A program made the position numbers and the translations under genes. From Cupriavidus necator (GTDB taxonomy: Bacteria > Pseudomonadota > Gammaproteobacteria > Burkholderiales > Burkholderiaceae), in assembly GCA_022041995.1 (NCBI GenBank), contig CP074390.1, positions 682,001 to 746,000 of the forward strand: 64,000 nt of DNA, given 5' to 3'. The notes under the pieces are model-generated. The model saw only the letters and a list, made by a program, of their open reading frames with translations. It ran no database searches and had not been told where the DNA came from. Every line of letters starts with the position of its first letter. Within the stretch, counting starts at the first letter, position 1. Positions 1 through 7,248 of this stretch are shown in pieces.

Positions 1-1
1 G

Positions 2-592
2 GCCCCTGGCTTTGACCTGGCGGCCTTGCATGACTGGCTGGCCGCTGCGGACCCCGGCCCGCCTGGCCTGGCCCTGGCCGCCGCGCTGCACCGCTGTGCC
101 TTCACCGGTGCCGCACGGCTACGAGTGCCGACGGGCACGGCCCGCACGGAGCGCACGGAAGTATGGGTCGAGCCCGGCAGCGCCTGCCGCCTGCATGCCG
201 CACCGGCGGAGCTGGCTGCATCGGCCCCGCTGTCATTCGCCTTGCGGCTGCGCCTCACGCGCCTGCTGCGCCAGGATCTTGCGCTGCTGTCCGCCGGCCC
301 GGTGCTGGCGGCGCTGCCACCGGCCTGGCAGGAGGTCTTCGCCACGCTGGCGCAGGCGGCGCTGCGACGCACCGCTTTCCGCATTCCCGGCGCGGCCTGC
401 TGCACGTTGCCATACCTGTTCGCCAATGTGCTCGACCCGCGGGGCGAAGCCAGCCTCGACGGCGGCGGCGCGGCCTGGACCCTTGTGCTGCGCCGGCCGC
501 CCCTGCACGTGCTGCTGAGCCTGAACGGCATGGCGCGGCTGCGCCTGGCCTGGCCGGACCAGCGCCAGCTGGCCTTGCACTGCACGGAGTGA
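2..592 (+). CDS. eCIS-associated protein, 5'-partial (possible tape-measure-type protein C-terminus)
   Basis: The frame is open from the window edge to the stop at 592, so the true start lies to the left; an internal TTG at 26 is not needed. The visible part is about 196 residues, rich in Leu, Ala and Arg, with no membrane segment or signal peptide. Its end alternates hydrophobic and polar residues around a Trp and an HVLL stretch, then LRLAW, and finishes shortly after. This resembles, from memory, the C-terminus of contractile injection system tape-measure proteins, but the match is weak. It stops 4 bases before the eCIS ATPase start, so the two are co-transcribed and probably translationally coupled. 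Alternative: another baseplate or assembly protein of the same particle. Confidence 0.5.
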   Translation, partial: APGFDLAALHDWLAAADPGPPGLALAAALHRCAFTGAARLRVPTGTARTERTEVWVEPGSACRLHAAPAELAASAPLSFALRLRLTRLLRQDLALLSAGPVLAALPPAWQEVFATLAQAALRRTAFRIPGAACCTLPYLFANVLDPRGEASLDGGGAAWTLVLRRPPLHVLLSLNGMARLRLAWPDQRQLALHCTE

Positions 593-596
593 AGCC

Positions 597-2735
597 ATGC
601 GCCGCAATCTCGACCCGCTCATTGCCGGCGGCCCGCAAGCCCCGATGCCGCCACCGTGGCCGCAGGCGCATCCGTTCGGCAACGAACGGCTGTGGCTGGA
701 CTGCCTGGTCGAGCGCGAGATCCTGCGCCTGCGTGCGCGCTATGAGCTGTCGCTCGACGAGCTGCGCGGCCTCTATATCTCCGATCGCCAGGTCGATGCG
801 CTGCTGCGCCAGCAGGCCAGCCACGCCGGCCCGGGCGGCGCCGATCCCTCTGGCGCGCTGACGCGCCAGGCCGCGCAGTGGCGCGAGCATTTCAACGCCG
901 GCTCGCCGCTGGCACTGCTGGGCGAGCGGCTGGCACTGGCGCCTGCTGACCTGGAACTGCTCTTTATCGTGCTCGCGCCCGAACTTGACCTGCGCTATGA
1001 GACGCTCTACGCCTATCTGAACAACGACATCGCGCGCAAGTTCGCCACCGTCGACCTGGTGCGTCGGCTGCTCGGCGCCGACGTGGTCCCGCACGACGCC
1101 GCGGCGCTACGCAGCCGCATCGACGCGCTGGCCGCGGCCGGCATTGTTGTGCTGGCCGACAGCGGGGATCAGCGCAGCGCGCTGGGCCAGGGCCTGGCGC
1201 TGGCCCAGCCGGTCGCCCAGTTCCTGCTCGGCATCGCGCCCGCGGCGCATGAGCATGCCGATGCAGGCCACCTCTGGCTCGAACCCATCGCTGCCGATGC
1301 CGGCACCATGCCATGCGCGCCCGGCGAGCTGATTGCCTGCCGCAGCGACGACCCCGACCGCCAGGCTGGCTGGGCGTGCCGCCTGCTGGCCCGCCGTGGC
1401 CGCCACGCGCTGCACCTGGCGCCGCACGCCCTGCTGGCTGGCACGGCCGCGATGCTGAGCGCCCGGCTCGCGCACGCCGCACTGGTGCTGCACGACAACG
1501 CCGGCACCGGCCGCGACGCCGCCGCGGACGAGCGCCTGGCCGGCGCGCTGCAGCGCGCGCTCTGCGCCGGCCTTGATGTGCTGTGGCTGGTGCCGCCCAA
1601 CTGGCGCGCCACGCCCGCGCTGTCGCGCCTGCCGCTGACCACCTTCGCACTGCCTGCGGCCAGCAGCACCGAACGCGCACAGGACTGGGCCAACGCGATC
1701 CACGACGCCCGGCTTGCCGACGCGGGGCTGTCGGCCGAAGCCATGGCAAGCGCGCTCGCCGCGCGCTTCTCGCTGTCAGGCCCGCGCATCCGGCAAGCCG
1801 CGCGCGCGGCGCAGGCCTTGCGCGCCGCCGACCCCGCCATCGCCACCCACCAGGACGCGCTCGACCGCGCCGCGCGCCAGCTCGCCGCGCAGGGGCTGGC
1901 GCAGGTGGCCGAGCTCGCCACGCGACCGCACCGCTGGCCACAACTGGTGCTGCCCGCCACCACGCTGCAACTGCTGCAGGAAATCGCCGCCGCCATCGCC
2001 TGCCGCGAGCAGGTGTTCCGCGACTGGAACATGCAGCGCCGCACTGGCCGCAGCGCCGGGCTGATGCTGCTGTTTGCCGGCGCCTCCGGCACCGGCAAGA
2101 CCATGGCGGCCTCGGTGCTGGCCAACCATGCCGGGCTGGATCTGTTCCGCGTCGACCTGGCCAGCGTGGTCTCGAAATACATCGGCGAGACCGAGAAAAA
2201 CCTGGAGCGCATCTTCACCGCCGCGCAAGACGCCGACGCCATCCTGCTGTTCGACGAAGCCGACGCCCTGCTCGGCAAACGCGCCGAGGTCAAGGACGCG
2301 CACGACCGCTACGCCAATATCGAGGTGGCCTATCTGCTGCAACGGATGGAAACGCACGACGGCGTGGTCATCCTGGCCAGCAACCTGCCCAAGAATCTTG
2401 ATCCTGCCTTTGCGCGGCGCATGCATTACACCGTAGAGTTCGGGCGCCCCAACGCGGCCCTACGCGAGCAGCTATGGCGCGGGATGTTCCCGGCCGGCGT
2501 ACCGCTGGCGGCGGATATCGACTATGCGTTTGTCGCCGAGCAGTTCGAACTGACGGGTGGGGACATCCAGACCATTGCGCTGGAGGCCGCCTTCCTGGCC
2601 GCCGGCGAAGGCAGTGCGGTGGGAATGGCGCAGTTGATGCGGGCGCTGTCGCGGCGGCAGACCAAGCATGGGGACCCTGGCACGGCGGCGCGCCTGCGCG
2701 CGCACCAGGCTGCCAGCAATGGGGGGCGCGCCTGA
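597..2735 (+). CDS. AAA+ ATPase of an extracellular contractile injection system (Afp15-like)
   Basis: A 712-residue protein. The C-terminal third is a classical AAA+ module: Walker A GASGTGKT with Lys501, Walker B LLFDEAD with Asp553/Glu554, then a sensor/arginine-finger stretch ending in FARRMHYTVEF. The N-terminal 450 residues are a divergent helical Ala/Leu-rich region. This layout (long N-terminal domain plus one AAA module) is that of the ATPase encoded at the end of eCIS operons such as Afp and PVC, which is thought to serve particle assembly or disassembly rather than sheath firing. The next genes carry DUF4157 (eCIS core) domains, which fixes the context. ATG at 597 follows the upstream stop by 4 bases. 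Confidence 0.85.
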   Translation: MRRNLDPLIAGGPQAPMPPPWPQAHPFGNERLWLDCLVEREILRLRARYELSLDELRGLYISDRQVDALLRQQASHAGPGGADPSGALTRQAAQWREHFNAGSPLALLGERLALAPADLELLFIVLAPELDLRYETLYAYLNNDIARKFATVDLVRRLLGADVVPHDAAALRSRIDALAAAGIVVLADSGDQRSALGQGLALAQPVAQFLLGIAPAAHEHADAGHLWLEPIAADAGTMPCAPGELIACRSDDPDRQAGWACRLLARRGRHALHLAPHALLAGTAAMLSARLAHAALVLHDNAGTGRDAAADERLAGALQRALCAGLDVLWLVPPNWRATPALSRLPLTTFALPAASSTERAQDWANAIHDARLADAGLSAEAMASALAARFSLSGPRIRQAARAAQALRAADPAIATHQDALDRAARQLAAQGLAQVAELATRPHRWPQLVLPATTLQLLQEIAAAIACREQVFRDWNMQRRTGRSAGLMLLFAGASGTGKTMAASVLANHAGLDLFRVDLASVVSKYIGETEKNLERIFTAAQDADAILLFDEADALLGKRAEVKDAHDRYANIEVAYLLQRMETHDGVVILASNLPKNLDPAFARRMHYTVEFGRPNAALREQLWRGMFPAGVPLAADIDYAFVAEQFELTGGDIQTIALEAAFLAAGEGSAVGMAQLMRALSRRQTKHGDPGTAARLRAHQAASNGGRA

Positions 2736-2751
2736 AGGCGCGGCGCCGCTG

Positions 2752-4188
2752 ATGCCTGCGTACCCCACCTGGCTGCCGCGCCCGGCCAATCTCAGCGGAC
2801 CCGGCCCGGCGACCAAGCCGCCGGCGGGTACGCACGAGCCCGCTCCCCTGGACAACCAGAGTGCCCAGGCCATCTACCAGGCAAAGGCGGACCCTGCCGC
2901 GCTCACCGGCGGTGATCCGCTGGATGTGCAGGCCATGACGCTGGAAGAATTCCAGCAGCACACGGGGCTGGACGCCTCGACGGTGCCGGAAAACGAGTAC
3001 ACGCCGATGCAGGCGATGCTCAATGCCGCAGGCTACGGCATGGTGTGCCCGGCACCGTCTCTTATGGCCGGATTGCCCGATACCACCGGCATCCTGTGGG
3101 AAGGCGCTCATGTCTCCGACTTCTCGGTGCGTGGCGGCGTGATCACCGATATGCGCGGCTTTCGCGCCGGCTTCTGGCGGCACTTCTTCTCCGCAATGGA
3201 ACGCAATCGCTGGACCAGTCCCCTTGCCACTCCGCTGGGCAAGCTGTTCTATCCTCCCGGCGCCACCACCACGCTCAACCGCGGCGTGCCGGGATCCTAC
3301 GCCAACGACTGGATGTTCAAGTACAACCCCAGCGCCACCGTGGTCTACCGCACTGATCCGATGGTGGATCCGGCGGCGTTCTCCGAGTACATGAAGTCGT
3401 CGGTACCGGAGTACGCCGGCAAGACCTATACGTTCAGCCCGCCCCCCGAGGGCAGCGCCGCATTTGCCGAAGCCTTTGGCGGCGGCTGCTCGCCGCCGAC
3501 CACCAATTGCGTCAACCTGCCGCAGTCGCAACACCGCAACGCGCTGGGGCTTGAGCCGAAGGAGCCCCTGCCCTTCGTTCCGGAGCCCGGCGCCGAAGGA
3601 CGCTTCCTGGATCCGGTCGACCGCTATTTCTCCGGCAACGAGGGGCTTCCGCCCGGCCTGGCGCGCGCCCGCGTCGGCCCCTCGATCCTGGCCGGCGGCG
3701 TCATCCGGGTGGGCGGCACGGTGCTGCTGGTCTACGGCGCGTGGCACAGCGCCAGCCGCATCGCCGCAGCGGAGCCCGGCAGCGAACGCACCAAGGTCGT
3801 GATCGAGGAGGCCGGCGGCTGGACCGGCAATCTCGTCGGCGGCACGCTGTCGGGCATGCTCGGCCGCGCCGTCGTCTGCGCGGAGACGGGCCCGGCCGCC
3901 TTCTACTGCATGATCGGCACTACCCTGGTAGGCGGCGTGGTGGGCGGCATGCTCGGCGCGCTGATCGGCCGCGATGTCGGCGACGCACTCGTCGAAGGCG
4001 GCGAGCTGTTGGCGGACCCGGACCGGTTCATGGAAGCCTCGGCGTGGTTCAACTCGGCTGCCACCAACGGCCAGAGCGTGCAGGACTACTACGAGATGGC
4101 CGCGACCATGGCCGAGATCAACGGGCAGCCCCTGCCGGACAACGTGCAGGCCTACTACGACATCTTCCACGGCGGAGAAGTGCCATGA
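2752..4188 (+). CDS. eCIS-linked protein with glycine-zipper hydrophobic segment, function unknown
   Basis: About 478 residues from ATG 2752; an in-frame ATG at 2719, overlapping the ATPase end, is also possible, and neither has a strong ribosome site. I recognise no catalytic family. The N-terminus is Pro-rich and carries the string PLDNQS, echoed by LDNQTH in the second DUF4157 protein. The middle is Trp/Phe/Tyr-rich with a PCP/CSPP Cys region. Residues about 310-420 contain two hydrophobic Gly-rich stretches (LVGGTLSGML, VGGVVGGMLGALIG) like the glycine zippers of pore-forming or membrane-crossing toxins. Its stop overlaps the next start (ATGA at 4185-4188). Position and coupling suggest an eCIS cargo or cargo-loading protein. 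Confidence 0.6.
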   Translation: MPAYPTWLPRPANLSGPGPATKPPAGTHEPAPLDNQSAQAIYQAKADPAALTGGDPLDVQAMTLEEFQQHTGLDASTVPENEYTPMQAMLNAAGYGMVCPAPSLMAGLPDTTGILWEGAHVSDFSVRGGVITDMRGFRAGFWRHFFSAMERNRWTSPLATPLGKLFYPPGATTTLNRGVPGSYANDWMFKYNPSATVVYRTDPMVDPAAFSEYMKSSVPEYAGKTYTFSPPPEGSAAFAEAFGGGCSPPTTNCVNLPQSQHRNALGLEPKEPLPFVPEPGAEGRFLDPVDRYFSGNEGLPPGLARARVGPSILAGGVIRVGGTVLLVYGAWHSASRIAAAEPGSERTKVVIEEAGGWTGNLVGGTLSGMLGRAVVCAETGPAAFYCMIGTTLVGGVVGGMLGALIGRDVGDALVEGGELLADPDRFMEASAWFNSAATNGQSVQDYYEMAATMAEINGQPLPDNVQAYYDIFHGGEVP

Positions 4189-6226
4189 ATCCAGGCCGCA
4201 CACAGGCGCCGGACCGTGTGGCGCGCGGCGCCGAGCGTGCCGCAGACGCACCCGCGCCAGCGGCAACGCATAGCGCTCATGCCGCAAGGCTGCAGCCGAC
4301 GGGCGACAACCTTGCCCTGCAAGCACTGTATGCCAGTGGCGAGCTGCGTGCGCGGCTGACGGTTGGCGCGGCCGACGACCCGCTCGAAGCGCAAGCCGAC
4401 CGCATGGCCGACGCCGCGCTGGCTGGCACACCGGCCGGCTGCACCTGCAACGCGGGCGAGCCGCCTTGCCCCGCTTGCCAGGCGGGCGCCGCAGCCGGCA
4501 TCCGGCGCAAGCCGCGCGGGCCGGACCCACCACCGCCCCAGCCATCGGCACCACTGCTTGGTAGCGGTCGTGCGCTCGGCGCCGCAGAGCGCGCCATGTT
4601 CGAAACGAGCTACGGCGCCGATCTGTCCGAGGTCCGGATCCACGACAATCCGCAAGCCGCCGGCAGTGCCGCGCGGCTGAACGCGCGTGCCTTCAGCCTC
4701 GGCACGTGTATCGCTTTTGGAGCCGGCGAGTACCAGCCGCATACCGCTTCCGGCCGGCACCTGCTCGGCCATGAGCTGGCGCACGTGGCGCAGGGCCACG
4801 GCGGCATCCGGCGCCAGACCGGGCCCAGCATGACCCCGGTGGACGCGAATGCCAGCTTCGCGCCACCGGCCGAGGCTCTGCAAAGCTCGATGGCGGGCCC
4901 GGCCCATGTCGAGCACGCGACCGACTTCAATCCGTGTGCCGTCGACGTGCGCGCGCTGACCAACTACCAGTTGCTGGCCGAATACAGCCATGCGCTCAGC
5001 GTGGTCAACCGGGGGCGCGGCGCCGACGGGTATTTCGACTACCGCAACCTGCAGCGCCGCCTGATCGCCGAGCGCGACCGCCGCGTCGATCTGGGCCATG
5101 CCTGGCTGGCGACGATGCCGTCGGCATTGCCCGAACAGCTCTACCACATTGTCGACGGCGAGGCCGGAAGCTTCCAGGTCGTCGCCGTGCCGGGCACACT
5201 GGCCGCGGGCGCGCCGGACCGCGGCGCCCTGCCGCTGATGACGCGCGACCAGTTCGACCGCTTCCTGCTCACGCACAACGTGGAGCGCGTAAACGCCCAC
5301 ACCTTCCAGCTGCGGATGTTCGGGTCTGCGCCCGAGAGCGGCGGCCTGGGCAGCACCATGGCTGCCGGCGGGCTCTACAACCGTCCCGTCGACATGCTGC
5401 GCCTGTTCAGCCCCCCGCGTTTCCGGCCGAAACCCCGCTGGTATGCGGGGGCGCGCTGGCATCACCGTTTGACCGCCCTGACTGGTTCCTCAGGCAACCG
5501 GCCTACATGCAGCTGGACCTGATGCTCAATCCTCCGGCGCTGGATCCCGCCCGTGCCGAAGCCATGCGCCGCCTGCTGGGAAACTATCGCAGAGCGCCAG
5601 GCGTGCCCGCGCGCATCGACCCGATCGGCAGTTCCGAAGCCGTGCGCGGCGGCACTGCAGCTGTCGCGCAGACAGACATTCCCGGCCTGGCAGGGCGCAA
5701 CTTTGTCGGTGCCTCAGCCGAAGCGCTGCCGCCCGCGCTGCGCGGCACGCCGGGCACCACGGGCGGCAGCGTGCTGGTGGCCGCAAACCCGACGGCGGTC
5801 AACCACGCCGAACACGTTGCGTTGGAGAACCTCAGGCTGGCGATCGAGGACATGCTCAGGCGCGGCGTGCTGACGCGCGAGAACCTGCGCGGCAGGACTG
5901 TCTTCGTCATGGTCGAACAGGAGCCCTGCCCGTCATGCGCGGCGGGCGCCGGCGAGGGGCGCGCCGGGGTGCTGCAGCAGTTCGCCGAGCTCTACCCCGA
6001 ACTGACCGTGGAAGTGCGCAACGCACGAACCACCCGCGCCTTTCTCTATCGCGGCGGTGAACTCCTCAATCCGCTCAGCGGCGTGATGCCTGAGGGCGCG
6101 CTCGCTCCCACCACGGAGGGTGGCCCGCGCGGGCTGACCGCCGCGCAACTCGAACCGCTGGTCACGCCGGAACTACGCCGCAGCCTTGCTGTCGGGACTT
6201 CCGTGCGGGCGGTGGGGCAACGCTGA
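4185..6226 (+). pseudogene. DUF4157 (eCIS core) effector with C-terminal deaminase-like domain, frame broken in a C6 tract
   Basis: Starts at an ATGA overlap with the previous gene. Residues about 84-100 hold a Cys cluster (C86, C88, C95, C98; PPCPAC). Residues about 125-205 form the DUF4157 domain, with YGADLSEVRIHD, FGAGEY and a metalloprotease-like GHELAHVAQ (His196). The original frame ends at 5522 in an unrelated tail, while the homologous-looking continuation sits in the -1 frame to 6226. Adding one C to the C6 run at 5411-5416 joins them into about 680 residues. The continuation has the deaminase-superfamily signature: NHAEH (His541, Glu543 in corrected numbering) and EPCPSC (Cys582, Cys585). 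It is a predicted nucleotide or nucleic-acid deaminase toxin carried by the injection particle. The break may be a base-calling error, true decay or phase variation. Confidence 0.75.
5411..5416 (+). repeat. C6 homopolymer at the frame break of the DUF4157-deaminase gene
   Basis: Six consecutive C residues follow codon AGC. With six, the frame runs on to a stop at 5522; with seven, it reads AGC CCC CCC GCG and continues through the deaminase-like domain. It is short for a classical phase-variable tract, so under-calling of the run is at least as likely. Confidence 0.6.
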
Positions 6227-6249
6227 CCGGCGCAGGCATTGGAGCAGGG

Positions 6250-7248
6250 GTGGCGGTGCTGGCCAATGGCGTGGTGATCCTGCTCAATCCGTCGGCGCAT
6301 CCCGATTGGGGGCGTGAGCTGGCCACCTCCGGCGGGCTGGGCGGCGCGGGCGGCGGTACCGGCGCGCTGACCGAACAACTGCTGATATCCAGCCTGAACC
6401 GTTCCATGCTGAGCGACATCTCGGCCACCGGCGCATCGCGTCTGACGCCAGGGCTGATCACCGGTGCAGGGCGCTTCGGCGGCGGCAGCGTCGGCGCGAT
6501 GTTCGTCGAAGGGATCAGCATGGGGCTGCTGGAGGAGCGCGAGCATTCCGCGCTGGAGGTCGGCACCCGCATGACGCGGTCGGCGGCGCTGGGCGGCGGC
6601 AGCGTCTGGGCCGGTGCGGCCGCGGGCACGGCGGTCGGCGGGCCGGTGGGCTTCATTGTCGGCTTGCTGGTCGGGGGCGCGCTCTACTATGTCGGCGACA
6701 AGCTGGTCCCCGGCGGGCGCGAAGACTGGGATGCGCATGAGGCGGGCTGCACGCCCCTGCCGACGGCTTCGCCCTGGACCGGTAGCGCGCCTGGCGGCTT
6801 CAACTCCGTGATATTCAATTGCTTCGAGGCCGAAACGCCAGTGCGGCTGGCCGACGGCAGCGAGCGGCGTATCGCCGAGATCGCGATCGGCGATGCGGTG
6901 CTGAGCTACAACGAGCGGCTGCAGCGGCTGGAAACCTGCTTGGTCAGCGCGGTCCACCAGGCAGCGCCGGCACTGATGCTGCGGCTGCAACTGGACAACG
7001 CGGCGCCAGTGCAGGTCACGCCCGCCCACAAGCTGCGCGGCCCGCACGGATGGATTCCGGCAGGCGACCTGCGGCCCGGCGACATCCTGTGGATCGCTTC
7101 ATCTGCCGAACGCGTACCGGCAGTAGTGGGCGCCCGGCTGCAGGCCGTGACCGTCGCGGCGCCGGCCGGGGCCGTTTACGACCTTTCGGTGACGGGCACC
7201 CACACCTATTTCGCCGGCGGCATCCTGGCGCACAACAAGCTGCCATGA
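6250..7248 (+). CDS. Glycine-rich membrane-active protein with C-terminal Hint autoprocessing domain
   Basis: About 332 residues from GTG 6250, which has GGAG at 6241-6244. Residues 1-170 are Gly/Ala-rich with hydrophobic stretches, including one ending GFIVGLLVGGALYYVG. Residues 191-329 form a Hint (hedgehog/intein) domain: catalytic Cys191 in NCFEAETPV, block-B VTPAH with His260, and a C-terminal YFAGGILAHN with His328-Asn329. Only Lys-Leu-Pro follow, so a splicing nucleophile (Cys/Ser/Thr) is missing; cleavage is possible, splicing is not. The frame is open upstream of 6250 and reads GGGATLTGAGIGAG, so adding one G to the run at 6214-6217 would fuse it to the deaminase protein. Its stop overlaps the next ATG (7245-7248). 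Confidence 0.75.
   Translation: MAVLANGVVILLNPSAHPDWGRELATSGGLGGAGGGTGALTEQLLISSLNRSMLSDISATGASRLTPGLITGAGRFGGGSVGAMFVEGISMGLLEEREHSALEVGTRMTRSAALGGGSVWAGAAAGTAVGGPVGFIVGLLVGGALYYVGDKLVPGGREDWDAHEAGCTPLPTASPWTGSAPGGFNSVIFNCFEAETPVRLADGSERRIAEIAIGDAVLSYNERLQRLETCLVSAVHQAAPALMLRLQLDNAAPVQVTPAHKLRGPHGWIPAGDLRPGDILWIASSAERVPAVVGARLQAVTVAAPAGAVYDLSVTGTHTYFAGGILAHNKLP

Noticed and set aside
255..1094. Minus-strand frames of up to 700 codons opposite the eCIS, acoD and other genes
   Set aside because: They mirror real plus-strand genes in high-GC DNA and have Arg/Gln/Ala-biased composition with no motif.
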